Part shown: piece by piece, positions 1-8,470 of the stretch
Layout: each line of letters opens with the position of its first letter
Position numbering within the stretch: the stretch's first letter is position 1
Origin: CAZUXY01 sp964624235
Lineage (GTDB): Bacteria; Spirochaetota; UBA4802; UBA5368
Assembly: GCA_964624235.1 (NCBI GenBank)
Contig: CAZUXY010000027.1
Coordinates: forward strand, 1 to 61,379
Direction: 5' to 3'
Length of the DNA stretch: 61,379 bases
Made by a program: the position numbers and the translations under genes
The notes under the pieces: model-generated
Told to the model about the DNA's origin: nothing
The model's input: only the letters and a program-made list of their open reading frames with translations
Database searches by the model: none

Positions 1-2094
1 ATAGTTTGTTGAATATGACGAACTACGACCGTCCCCGATAGTAACTTTTTTTACCACTTCGCGCGGCCTGTTGTTCGCTATATAGGGATACACGCTGCTG
101 GTCGGCAGGGTGACAGTCGTCCGATCGCTGTAATTGGTGTAATCAATACTGGTAACACTTCCGCTCCTTAGAGCGATCGAACTGATCTTATGGGCCACGT
201 TGCAGGTGCTCAGGGATATCCTGACACCGGTACTGCTGAAGCCCACTATGTCCGCCTTACCGTCGCCGTTCACATCGGCCATCATTCGCGGGTGATACCC
301 AGTCTGCCAGTATCCTGATGAAGTATCATAACCAAAATATGTTGATACCTGGATTTGTTCAGTAAACGAGTACCCATTTGAAAATGAAACAAATACACCT
401 TGGTTACCAAAACCGATTAGATCAGCTTTACCGTCCCCATTGAGGTCGAAAACCATTCTTGGATGTAGACTTATTTCCCACCCATCGTCCGCACCATACT
501 TGTTTATCCATAATTGTTGAGGAGTAAATCCACTCCCGGTAGATAAAGATACCCATACACCCTGTTTCCCAAAACCAACTATATCTGCCTTTCCATCACC
601 ATTTACATCAGCAACATATCGCGGATGTTTAGATACCTCCCAGCCAGCATCAGTTCCATAACTGCTAGTCCATAATTGTTGAGGAGTAAATCCACTCCCG
701 GTAGATAAAGATACCCATGCACCCTGTTTCCCAAAACCCACAACATCTGCCTTTTCATCACCATTGACATCAGCCATATTCCGTGGATGTCTAGACAATT
801 CCCAGCCAGCATCAGTTCCATAACTGCTAGTCCACAATTGTTGTGTGGTAAACACACTCCCGGTAGACAAAGATACCCATGCTCCTTGTTTTCCAAATCC
901 AACAATATCTAATTTACCATCACCATTAACATCAGCTGTATTCCGTGGATGTCTGGACAATTCCCACCCTGCATCTGTTCCATAACTACTTGTCCATAAT
1001 TGCGGTGGTGTAAAACCGTTCCCTATTGATAAAGATACCCATGCTCCTTGTTTTCCAAATCCAACTATATCTGCTATACCGTCTCCATTGAAATCAGCAG
1101 TTTGTCGTGGGTGTTTGGAAACCTCCCATCCCGCATCCGTACCGTAATACGAGACCCAGTTAGCATGTGGCTCCACGCCACTGGCGTCGTTGTCCCATGA
1201 TAGCGTAAAGCTGTTGATCAGCCCGCCTTCTGAACCGTATACGTTTATTTTATCTATTCTTGTCGAAGGCACATAACCGCTCTCCTGAAAGTAGATGGCT
1301 TCATATTTCCTCACCTGGCGGTCAAACAGGGTAAACCCGAACAGTGTAATGATGTCGACTCTGATCTCTATGTTTTCCAAGCGCCATTTGGTACGCACTG
1401 ACGAGTTCTGGGCGTAATTGTAAAATACATCGGTTCTGGTGTTCTGATTGTAGCTGATATTTATAGTCCTCTTATTGGAAAGGCCGTTTCCCTGAGTATA
1501 TAGTATTTTAACCGGATAAAATTCACCCTCATCCTGCTCATACTCGATGGTATAATAATTACCATGTACATCCTCAACTTTGCAGAGAGCCCATACCCGC
1601 ACCGAGGGGCTGTAGTTGATGGCGGTAACGCGCGAATCATCTGTCTGTCCGTAATAGTACTTCGATCCGTCGGGCTTCGTTTCCACCCAGTACTGGGGCC
1701 CGTCGCCCTGCTGGCCTTCAGCCTTGAAGCGTGAAAAGGTTTCTTCTTCAGTATGGTACAACTTTTCAGCAGAATTGATCAGCACCAGCCTCCCGCCGGG
1801 TCCGACATAGTGGTCGTTGCCGTTGTAATTGATCGGGTAGGTCGTGTCGCGGGTAATGCAGGGCAGACCCTCAAGCTGCCAGCCCATCCCCAGTACGCCG
1901 TTACCCGCGTTGGAATTGTACACCAGGGCCAGTTTCGGCTGCATGCCCGCCGTGCCCGGCGGCACCTCGATATCGACCCGGTAGTTGAAAGAACCGTCGG
2001 GACCGACGGTCTGGGAAATAACGGGTTCAGCTAACGTTATAAAAATGCTGAAGAAAATGACCAGTGCGGTTGAAGCGGTGCGGGTGAAGGTCAT
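1..2094 (-). CDS. Secreted SpvB/FG-GAP repeat protein, 5' part (runs off the left edge)
   Basis: The reading frame is open for 698 codons from ATG at 2094 to the window edge, so the C-terminus is missing. AAGGTG lies just upstream of the ATG. Residues 1 to about 27 form a signal peptide. Residues about 28-300 match the SpvB / insecticidal-toxin TcdB N-terminal type (FNYRVDIEVPPGTAGMQPKL, then a LVYNSNAGNGVLGMGW-like stretch). Residues about 315-640 are FG-GAP/VCBS-type repeats with calcium-loop cores such as DVNGDGKADIVGFG. Proteins of this kind are normally 2000-3000 residues, often ending in RHS/YD repeats and a toxin or polymorphic C-terminus, which would lie outside this window. It probably acts at the cell surface or is secreted. 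The repeat part is AT-richer than its neighbours. Family assignment is firm; function is inferred. Confidence 0.85.
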   Translation of the reverse strand, partial: MTFTRTASTALVIFFSIFITLAEPVISQTVGPDGSFNYRVDIEVPPGTAGMQPKLALVYNSNAGNGVLGMGWQLEGLPCITRDTTYPINYNGNDHYVGPGGRLVLINSAEKLYHTEEETFSRFKAEGQQGDGPQYWVETKPDGSKYYYGQTDDSRVTAINYSPSVRVWALCKVEDVHGNYYTIEYEQDEGEFYPVKILYTQGNGLSNKRTINISYNQNTRTDVFYNYAQNSSVRTKWRLENIEIRVDIITLFGFTLFDRQVRKYEAIYFQESGYVPSTRIDKINVYGSEGGLINSFTLSWDNDASGVEPHANWVSYYGTDAGWEVSKHPRQTADFNGDGIADIVGFGKQGAWVSLSIGNGFTPPQLWTSSYGTDAGWELSRHPRNTADVNGDGKLDIVGFGKQGAWVSLSTGSVFTTQQLWTSSYGTDAGWELSRHPRNMADVNGDEKADVVGFGKQGAWVSLSTGSGFTPQQLWTSSYGTDAGWEVSKHPRYVADVNGDGKADIVGFGKQGVWVSLSTGSGFTPQQLWINKYGADDGWEISLHPRMVFDLNGDGKADLIGFGNQGVFVSFSNGYSFTEQIQVSTYFGYDTSSGYWQTGYHPRMMADVNGDGKADIVGFSSTGVRISLSTCNVAHKISSIALRSGSVTSIDYTNYSDRTTVTLPTSSVYPYIANNRPREVVKKVTIGDGRSSSYSTNY
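341..1150 (-). repeat. Tandem 162-bp coding repeats (FG-GAP/VCBS units)
   Basis: About five in-frame units of 162 bp (54 residues) lie in the SpvB-like gene. Equivalent positions repeat at exact 162-base offsets, for example 781 versus 943 and 886 versus 1048. Units between about 500 and 1000 are almost identical in DNA, while the outermost units have diverged. This indicates recent amplification or gene conversion and an unstable repeat number. Confidence 0.85.
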
Positions 2095-2390
2095 GGCGCT
2101 CACCTTTTTTAAGGGATAGTTATGTGAAAGGGAAAAAGAGGAAAAAATTAAGTACTTATAGGGCATTTCTCCCGGTCCCGTCAATCAGGGGATATGCTTA
2201 ATATTTATTAAGGTTTTTCCTTACTAAATACATGTTTGCATTTGAGGTGATTGCTGCCGTAGAAGGTGCAGGCCGCCGGTGCCAGGTCCTTTCAAACCAC
2301 TTCATCTTTATAAATCCCCCCACACCTCCGGCCCGGGGGACTCACGCGGTACGCCGATATTCGTTCCGTACGACCCGAAAGGACCGCGGG

Positions 2391-2849
2391 TCAGTGCCCG
2401 CCGGGGGCAAGAAGGGACTCCGGGAGCGGGAAAAGCGCTTCATCGGAGGCGCATCGGAGCGGTGACGGAGCGGTAACGGAGGAGCGACGGAGCTTCACAA
2501 AGGGAGCAGAAGAAGAGTTCTTCTCCAGGAAAGAAGCCGTACCGGTCACGACGGATTCTGTTCGGCCGTTAAGCACTGTGCCTATAAAAAGCTGGTAGCC
2601 GTGAACGGTCCTTTTCCTTCCTTTACGGGCCAGTGAGTTCAACCGGGCCTTCTCCGCTTCATCCAGGGCGCGCCATGAACGCACCGCATCGGCGAAGAGG
2701 CCGCGTCGTTCCTGCTGGGCCTCAGTGCGGGGGTTGCGGGGCGTGGTATAGCTACGGAAGCAGGTTTCATCGCCGATCCGCACCAGCACTATGCCGCCGC
2801 AGCGGCCTTTAAAACCGTCAACCAGTGGATTGAGAAGTATCTGCGCCAT
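2391..2849 (-). CDS. Unknown protein sharing an N-terminal domain with the 4272-4886 product
   Basis: Predicted 152 residues. GGAGGA lies 6 bases upstream of ATG 2849, a strong ribosome binding site. The N-terminus (ILLNPLVDGFKG), then NPRTEAQQERRGLFADA, then a conserved Gly-Tyr-x-Leu-Phe/Tyr-Ile-Gly, match the same layout in the neighbouring 4272-4886 gene, so the two are paralogues. The pattern recalls DUF6266-type proteins, but I am not sure of that family. The last ~45 residues are Ser/Pro/Leu-rich and are encoded over purine-rich micro-repeats at 2447-2495. That tail may be a frameshifted or replaced C-terminus. No signal peptide or membrane segment is visible. Confidence 0.6.
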   Translation of the reverse strand: MAQILLNPLVDGFKGRCGGIVLVRIGDETCFRSYTTPRNPRTEAQQERRGLFADAVRSWRALDEAEKARLNSLARKGRKRTVHGYQLFIGTVLNGRTESVVTGTASFLEKNSSSAPFVKLRRSSVTAPSPLRCASDEALFPLPESLLAPGGH

Positions 2850-3474
2850 AGGGGTTCCTCCATAGGGATATAATTATTTATTGAATGTGAGATGGATGAG
2901 GGACAAAGTTTTTTTGCCCAGAGACAGTTTTTGCCGTTCCCGGGGGTATGAATTATGAGGTGTGAATATGGTGCATGTGTGCGCCATGGGATTTTTCTCC
3001 GGGTTTACGGGTGTTTATAAGTACTACGGGGAGGGGGACCAACTCTCAGTCATCATGAGCTATAAAAAGGCGCGGCAATCCCGCCGGTGAAAGGTCCCTT
3101 CGGGGAGAACGTCTGCAGTGTTAGTCACTCCGTGGGGCGGTACTCGTCATTGCCGGCATCGCCGGGCTTCCGGTCCTCCTGGTTCTGGATATGATCGGGA
3201 TTGTTATCCCGGTTGTCGCCAGCCTGAAAAAGATTAAATAACAGCGAGCCTGCCGTGTAACGCCATCGCAAAAAAAACTTCTTATTGACAGGATATTTAT
3301 TCTGTGCTAAAACATTCAAATAATACTGCAATAAATAGCATATGAAACCGCTGTATCTGTCGGATACGGTTTCCGCCTCATCTCTCGGGTAAGTAAGGCT
3401 GTGTGAAAATGCATTCATCCGCCTGTTCCGGCACAGGGCGTTTTGATGAAGAAATCGAACTACAGGAGAGACGA
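2850..3474. other. 625-bp region without a convincing gene
   Basis: This lies between two divergently transcribed genes and should hold both promoters. It contains T- and A-rich patches at 2905-2930 and 3270-3300. On the plus strand around 3139-3241 there is a short hydrophobic reading frame ending in LKKIK and a TAA stop, but it has no start codon with a ribosome binding site. I see no RNA gene or terminator that I can support. Confidence 0.4.
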
Positions 3475-3996
3475 ATGAGAAAATCAGTTCTGATGGTCCC
3501 CCTTTTATTGATGGCCCTGGCGGGCTGCAGCAGCTCGGGCAGAGTGTACCAGTACAGGAGCCTTGACGGCAACTCCTACGAGCCGGTGGAGGACCCGGTC
3601 CCCATATACAAAAATAAAGACGCCTGGTTCACGCGCCGCGGCTACCGCAAGATCGCCCGCATCGGGGTTGCCCAGCGCTACAAGGAATGTTCCAGCGGCT
3701 GCAAATACTTCAAGTTCGACAGGACCCTTCTTCAGCTGTTCAGCGAGAAGTCCGCCGAGAAGGGAGGGCACGCGGTCCAGCTGATCGTCGTGGACGAAAA
3801 AAGCTTCTCTACAAAAAAGCAAACCATGCGCTGTGTGAGATATCATCCGCAATATGAGGCCACCTACAAGGTTCCCATCGGACGACGCCATTATGTGGAG
3901 AAAAAGTACGAACCGGGGTGCGCCGAATACGAGACCGTACACGGAAGGGAGTATTACCGATACGCCGTCGGGTATATCTGGAGGAAAATGAGATAA
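3475..3996 (+). CDS. Lipoprotein of unknown function
   Basis: Predicted 173 residues from ATG 3475. This start is chosen over an upstream in-frame start at 3403 because AGGAGAG lies at 3464-3470 and because the protein then begins with a clean type II signal peptide (MRKSVLMVPLLLMALAGC; the lipobox Cys is residue 18). The mature part is rich in Tyr, Lys, Arg and Cys, including a CSSGCKYFKF stretch (Cys-x3-Cys) and further Cys near RCVRYHP and EPGCAEYE. These could form disulfides in the periplasm or at the outer membrane. I do not recognise the family. It is monocistronic and followed by a G/C hairpin. Confidence 0.7.
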   Translation: MRKSVLMVPLLLMALAGCSSSGRVYQYRSLDGNSYEPVEDPVPIYKNKDAWFTRRGYRKIARIGVAQRYKECSSGCKYFKFDRTLLQLFSEKSAEKGGHAVQLIVVDEKSFSTKKQTMRCVRYHPQYEATYKVPIGRRHYVEKKYEPGCAEYETVHGREYYRYAVGYIWRKMR

Positions 3997-4184
3997 GTAT
4001 ATCGGGGTTGCCCCCGGGGGGGGTAACAATACCTCCTGCCGCCCTTCAGGGCCGTGCTCCCTGTTCCAAGTTGTGTCACCATACTCACATGAAATAAACA
4101 CATTACATAAATGGACTTCAAGCCGTCACGTTATGACACCGGCGGTTGTGCAATCAACTGAATATTCGGGTTGTGAGAATATCT

Positions 4185-4212
4185 CCCCCCCGGGTCTCCC
4201 GGCCCGGGGGGG
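4185..4212. terminator. G/C hairpin between convergent genes
   Basis: Arms CCCCCCCGGG (4185-4194) and CCCGGGGGGG (4203-4212) form a perfect 10-bp stem with an 8-base loop. It lies between the lipoprotein (plus) and the 4272-4886 gene (minus). There is no U-tract on either side, so it is at best a partly intrinsic, bidirectional terminator. Confidence 0.4.
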
Positions 4213-4271
4213 GGCACATCATCACATCATTACTTCACAGAGCCCGTAATTATTAATTTCCGGCATTTACC

Positions 4272-4886
4272 TCACCCGGCAGCGCACATCACCCCCACCG
4301 AATCCGATACACGCGTCGCGTCGGCGTAGACCGCGTCGGTCACCACGCCGTACACAAAGTACTCGGCCGCGGCGTCCAGGCCGGTAAGGGTAAAGCCGCC
4401 GGTGTCAGCCCCCGCATCGAATCGGTGAAAACCGCCACCGGCCACGCCGTTTTCCTTCTTCTGTACAAAGAAGGTCGCGTGGCGGCCGCCGTTCACCATA
4501 TCAAAGCCGCAGACGATCTCGCCGGCGTTCCCGGGGGAGACGATGAAGTTCATAAGGCCGTCTTCGCCCATTCTTTTCGAAAGCACCAGGGGCTCACCGT
4601 TCTGCTGCTTCAGCGAATTGGCGCCTATGTAGAGGTTGTAACCCTTGATGATCTTCCTCTTTTTGGGGACCGCCTCCCATGACTGCTTCAGCACACCGCC
4701 CATCTGCTTCCAGTCGGCGGCGAGCTTTTTAAAGGCGTCGCGCACCTTCCGCTGTTTTTCGGTATTCTTGTCCTTCGGCTTCACAAGTTTCCGAAAGAAT
4801 ATATCGTCACCCACCGAGTAGAGGACCACCTTCCTGAATTTTTTACTGACCCCTTCTATGAGGGGATTTAACTCCATTTTAGCCAT
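4272..4886 (-). CDS. Unknown protein with a shared N-terminal domain and an FN3-like C-terminus
   Basis: Predicted 204 residues. AGGAG lies 8 bases before ATG 4886. Residues 1-110 (MELNPLIEGVSKKF, then KDKNTEKQRKVRDAFKKL, then GYNLYIGAN) align in layout with the 2391-2849 product. Residues about 120-200 look like one beta-sandwich domain of fibronectin III type, with FTLTGLDAAAEYFVYGVVTD resembling the conserved Leu-x-Pro/Ala-x-x-x-Tyr turn. No export signal is visible. The 2391-2849 paralogue lacks this second domain, which supports the idea that it is truncated. Function unknown. Confidence 0.6.
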   Translation of the reverse strand: MAKMELNPLIEGVSKKFRKVVLYSVGDDIFFRKLVKPKDKNTEKQRKVRDAFKKLAADWKQMGGVLKQSWEAVPKKRKIIKGYNLYIGANSLKQQNGEPLVLSKRMGEDGLMNFIVSPGNAGEIVCGFDMVNGGRHATFFVQKKENGVAGGGFHRFDAGADTGGFTLTGLDAAAEYFVYGVVTDAVYADATRVSDSVGVMCAAG

Positions 4887-5463
4887 TTTTTATACTCCTG
4901 AATTGTGGTAATGTGAGTTTTGAATCTCCTGGTCTACAGCCATTTTCATGGCCCGTTGCGTCTTTATCTGCGACTCACGTTACGTAGTTCCTTCCGTCAT
5001 CTTCTACATGGCGCACCTCCGTGAATGGGCTCTGAAGGGAATACGAACGGGGCCGTGTTTTTTTAAATTTTTTTCACGAAACACTGTTTTTTTTATACAT
5101 TGCCGTTTACCGGTCTCATAAAGGAGGCATAAGGGAGGCTCAAAGGGGGCATAAAGGAGGCTTGAAGGAATCACCGAGACGAATATACACAAATATGCCC
5201 GGTTATCCGGACAACTACTAAGGGATTTTCCTTACATAAGCGTTAGAATTTTAGTGACAGGATGCAGGGAATAATCAAGACCACCGGATGACCCGGTACC
5301 CGTGCCTTTGCTGCGGTGTGCGGGGGTATAATGGGCGGATGGTCAGGCTACACACAAAATGTTCATCCTCCTGCCACACATCATCCATACCCCCCTCCCT
5401 CGTCACTTCTCATTTTCACATACACGGCCTTTCATAATGTATAACAAACCATTGCCGGGAGAA

Positions 5464-5479
5464 AAAAATACGTATTTTT
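5464..5479. promoter_or_regulatory. 16-bp perfect palindrome upstream of perR
   Basis: AAAAATACGTATTTTT is its own reverse complement. It lies 31 bp upstream of the PerR-like box. It may be a second operator or part of an UP element. No regulator can be assigned from the sequence. Confidence 0.4.
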
Positions 5480-5510
5480 CACGAATTAATTTCCCGTCCC
5501 CTTGTTCTTG

Positions 5511-5527
5511 TTAAGAATAATTCTTAA
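5511..5527. promoter_or_regulatory. PerR/Fur-family box
   Basis: TTAAGAATAATTCTTAA is a perfect 8-1-8 inverted repeat. It has the 7-1-7 geometry and the AAT-N-ATT centre of the Bacillus PerR box (TTATAATNATTATAA). It lies just ahead of the PerR-like gene and the downstream katG, as expected for an autoregulated peroxide operon. That the local PerR binds it is inference. Confidence 0.7.
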
Positions 5528-5537
5528 TTTAACACCG

Positions 5538-5927
5538 GTGCGACGTAAAAGCAGACAGCGCGAGCAAATCTACGAGTACATCAGGGCGAGCGAACGCCAT
5601 CCGACCGCCCTCGAGGTGTACGGGGGACTCAGGAAGGAGTTGTCCTCGATGAGCGTGGGGAACCTCTACCGGAATCTCGGCGTTCTCATCGAAGAAGGGC
5701 GTGTGCGTATCAGGATCTTCAACGACGGGGTCGAGCGTTTCGACGCGATCATCGAGCCCCATTATCATTTCATTTGCGAACGGTGCGGCGCAATCACCGA
5801 CTTCGAGATGCCGCCGCAGCAGTCCATCATGAAAAAAGCGCGCGCGATGTCGAAGCACACGATCAGCGAACACACCATCACTTTTTACGGCACCTGCCGG
5901 AAGTGCGGCGGAAAGAGAAGCACATAA
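5538..5927 (+). CDS. perR: PerR-type Fur-family peroxide regulator
   Basis: Predicted 129 residues from GTG 5538 (VRRKSRQREQIYEYI). A TTG at 5502 is in frame but would place the operator inside the gene, so GTG 5538 is preferred, although no clear ribosome binding site precedes it. The protein has an N-terminal winged helix (HPTALEVY, MSVGNLYRNLGVL), then FDAIIEPHYHFIC with the Asp and His residues of the regulatory metal site, and two Cys-x2-Cys pairs (CERC, CRKC) for structural zinc. Asp after Phe in ERFD matches PerR rather than Fur. In PerR, metal-catalysed oxidation of the site His residues by H2O2 releases DNA. It precedes katG by 114 bp on the same strand. Confidence 0.88.
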   Translation: MRRKSRQREQIYEYIRASERHPTALEVYGGLRKELSSMSVGNLYRNLGVLIEEGRVRIRIFNDGVERFDAIIEPHYHFICERCGAITDFEMPPQQSIMKKARAMSKHTISEHTITFYGTCRKCGGKRST

Positions 5928-6041
5928 CCGCGGTATCCGGCTGTCCCGCCGGTCGAACGTACCGGGGGACGGGCGGCGACGCACCGGTATATTTCGCGGC
6001 GGCGCCGTACCACACATCACGAAAAGGAAGGAGTAACACGA

Positions 6042-8231
6042 ATGAAAGAAGAAAAAAAGCCTCAGAAGTACACTCCCGGCCGCGGCACCTCGAACCGGGA
6101 CTGGTGGCCCAACCAGCTGAACCTGAAAATACTGCACCAGAACCCTCCCATGCTGAACCCGATGGGCGAAAAGTACAATTACGCCGGGGAATTCAAAAAG
6201 CTCGATTTTAAGGCCCTAAAGAAAGACCTCCAGGCGTTCATGACCGATTCACGGGAATGGTGGCCGGCCGATTACGGGCACTACGGGGGTCTCATGATCC
6301 GCATGGCCTGGCACAGCGCCGGCACCTACCGCATGGGCGACGGCCGCGGCGGCGCGGGATCGGGCAACCAGCGCTTCGCTCCCCTCAACAGCTGGCCCGA
6401 CAACATTCACCTCGACAAGGCGCGCCGGCTCCTCTGGCCCGTAAAGCGGAAATACGGCCGCACAATTTCCTGGGCCGACCTCATGATCCTTGCCGGCAAC
6501 GTCGCGCTGGAGTCCATGGGATTCAAGACCTTCGGCTTCGCCGGCGGGCGCGAGGACATCTGGGAGCCCGAGGAGGACGTGTACTGGGGCTCGGAAGAGG
6601 AATGGCTGGCCACCAGCGACAAGAAGGGCAGCCGCTACAGCGGCGAGCGCGACCTGGAAAATCCCCTGGCCGCGGTGCAGATGGGCCTCATCTACGTGAA
6701 CCCCGAAGGGCCCGACGGCAAACCCGACCCGGTCGCGTCGGCGCGCGACGTCCGCGAGACCTTCGCCCGCATGGCCATGAACGACGAGGAGACCGTCGCC
6801 CTGGTGGCCGGCGGGCACACCTTCGGCAAGGCCCACGGCGCCGGCGACCCGAAGCACGTGGGGCCCGAGCCCGAAGCGGCGCCCATCGAAGAGATGGGCC
6901 TGGGCTGGAAGAGCAGCTATCGCAGCGGCAAGGGCGACGACACCATCGGCAGCGGCATCGAGGGCGCCTGGAAGCCGAATCCCACCAGATGGGATATGGG
7001 CTATCTGAAGGTGTTATTCAAATACGACTGGGAGCTGGTAAAGAGCCCGGCCGGCGCTAACCAGTGGCTGGCGAAAGACGTGGCCCCCGAAGACATGGTG
7101 GAGGGCGCCCACGACAGGTCGAAAAAGTACCGGCCCATGATGACCACGGCCGACCTCGCGCTCAAGTTCGATCCCGCGTACGAAAAGATCGCACGGCGCT
7201 ATCTGGCAAATCCAGATGAATTCGCCGACGCTTTCGCCCGGGCCTGGTTCAAGCTGACCCACCGCGACATGGGACCCCGCTCCCGTTACCTGGGTCCCGA
7301 GGTCCCGGCCGAGGCGCTTATCTGGCAGGACCCGGTGCCCGCGGTCGACCACAAGCTCGTCGACGCGAAGGACATCGAAGACCTCAAGGGAAAGATTCTC
7401 GCGTCGGGCCTGTCGGTGTCCGACCTGGTCGCCGCCGCATGGGCCTCGGCGTCCACCTTCCGCGGCTCTGATAAACGCGGCGGCGCCAACGGGGCGCGCA
7501 TACGCCTCGCGCCGCAAAAGGACTGGGAGGTCAACCAGCCCGCAAAGCTCGCGAAGGTGCTCTCGGCCCTCGGGGAAATCCAGAAGAAGTACAACGCCGA
7601 ACAGAAGGGCGGAAAGAAGGTGTCCCTGGCCGACATGATCGTCCTGGGAGGATGCGCCGCGGTCGAGAAGGCGGCGAAGAACGCCGGGCACAGGGTGACC
7701 GTACCCTTCACTCCCGGGCGCACCGACGCGACGGCAGAGCAGACCGATGCCGCCTCGTTCGCCGTGCTCGAACCTAAGGCCGACGGGTTCCGCAACTACC
7801 TGAAGAGCAAATACTCCGTACCGGCGGAGGAACTGCTGCTCGAACGGGCCCAGCTCCTTACGCTCACCGCGCCCGAGATGACGGTGCTCATCGGCGGCAT
7901 GCGCGTGCTGAACGCCAATGCGGGGCAGACGAAGCACGGCGTGTTCACCGACAGGCCCGAGACCCTCACCAACGACTTCTTCGTGAACCTGCTCGACCTG
8001 AATACCGAGTGGAAGGCCACCTCCGATGAAAACGTGTTCGAGGGGTATGACCGCGCGACGGGCACACTCAAATGGACCGGCACCCGCGTGGACCTCATCT
8101 TCGGTTCGAACTCACAGCTCAGGGCGATCGCCGAGGTCTACGCTTCCGCCGACGCGAAGGAAAAGTTCGTGAACGATTTCGTGGCGGCCTGGAACAGGGT
8201 GATGAACGCCGACCGTTTCGACATCGCCTGA
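6042..8231 (+). CDS. katG: Catalase-peroxidase
   Basis: Predicted 729 residues, a typical KatG length. GGAAGGAG precedes ATG 6042. The haem enzyme breaks down H2O2 by catalase and peroxidase chemistry. The distal triad Arg87-Trp90-His91 is visible in RMAWHSAGTYR. The proximal haem ligand is His259 in GGHTFGKAHG. Tyr218 in LIYVNPEGPDG is the expected Tyr of the Met-Tyr-Trp crosslink. The C-terminal degenerate peroxidase domain is present. There is no signal peptide, so it is cytoplasmic. Its place after perR and the PerR box implies peroxide induction, probably by co-transcription, since I see no second box at 5928-6041. The sequence is intact and strongly GC-rich. Confidence 0.97.
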   Translation: MKEEKKPQKYTPGRGTSNRDWWPNQLNLKILHQNPPMLNPMGEKYNYAGEFKKLDFKALKKDLQAFMTDSREWWPADYGHYGGLMIRMAWHSAGTYRMGDGRGGAGSGNQRFAPLNSWPDNIHLDKARRLLWPVKRKYGRTISWADLMILAGNVALESMGFKTFGFAGGREDIWEPEEDVYWGSEEEWLATSDKKGSRYSGERDLENPLAAVQMGLIYVNPEGPDGKPDPVASARDVRETFARMAMNDEETVALVAGGHTFGKAHGAGDPKHVGPEPEAAPIEEMGLGWKSSYRSGKGDDTIGSGIEGAWKPNPTRWDMGYLKVLFKYDWELVKSPAGANQWLAKDVAPEDMVEGAHDRSKKYRPMMTTADLALKFDPAYEKIARRYLANPDEFADAFARAWFKLTHRDMGPRSRYLGPEVPAEALIWQDPVPAVDHKLVDAKDIEDLKGKILASGLSVSDLVAAAWASASTFRGSDKRGGANGARIRLAPQKDWEVNQPAKLAKVLSALGEIQKKYNAEQKGGKKVSLADMIVLGGCAAVEKAAKNAGHRVTVPFTPGRTDATAEQTDAASFAVLEPKADGFRNYLKSKYSVPAEELLLERAQLLTLTAPEMTVLIGGMRVLNANAGQTKHGVFTDRPETLTNDFFVNLLDLNTEWKATSDENVFEGYDRATGTLKWTGTRVDLIFGSNSQLRAIAEVYASADAKEKFVNDFVAAWNRVMNADRFDIA

Positions 8232-8271
8232 GGGCGGTCGCTGTTCACGGAAAAAAGATAATGTATCAGGG

Positions 8272-8305
8272 GCGCGGCGTTTCGCCTTCAAGAGAAACGC
8301 CGCGC
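8272..8305 (+). terminator. Hairpin after katG
   Basis: GCGCGGCGTTTC (8272-8283) pairs perfectly with GAAACGCCGCGC (8294-8305) around a 10-base loop, 41 bp after the katG stop. The 3' side lacks a long U-tract. Confidence 0.6.
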
Positions 8306-8470
8306 GCTGTTATGCATAGGTGTTACCTGTTTCAATTCCGCCCCAATCCCATTTTTATTCGTCGCATCCCTGGTGCATAAGTATATTGTTCTAATTCTAT
8401 CTCGAGGTACAGGCGGGAAACCGGAAAAGGGAAACGCATCTTTCGAAAATCATGCGGGAGGAAAACAGAT

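Larger units (their letters stand above)
4887..5537. other. 650-bp intergenic region upstream of perR
   Basis: No convincing gene. At 5120-5165 the purine-rich motif (A)AAGGAGGC/(T)AAGGGAGGC recurs four times about 12-17 bases apart, each resembling a Shine-Dalgarno sequence with no start codon after it. The right end holds two palindromes described separately (5464-5479 and 5511-5527). Confidence 0.4.

Noticed and set aside
603..905. 100-codon reverse frame in the repeat region
   Set aside because: It is in a different frame from the SpvB-like gene and only mirrors the same 162-bp repeats. The frame open to the window edge is the real one.
3125..3418. 97-codon reverse frame and a hydrophobic plus-strand frame around 3139-3241
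   Set aside because: Neither has a start codon with a ribosome binding site, and neither shows a recognisable domain.
5004..5192. 62-codon reverse frame through the purine-rich array
   Set aside because: It depends on the repeat array and has no ribosome binding site.
7014..7937. 307-codon frame antisense to katG
   Set aside because: GC-rich DNA gives long antisense frames. The katG frame has all catalytic residues, while this one has no domain pattern.
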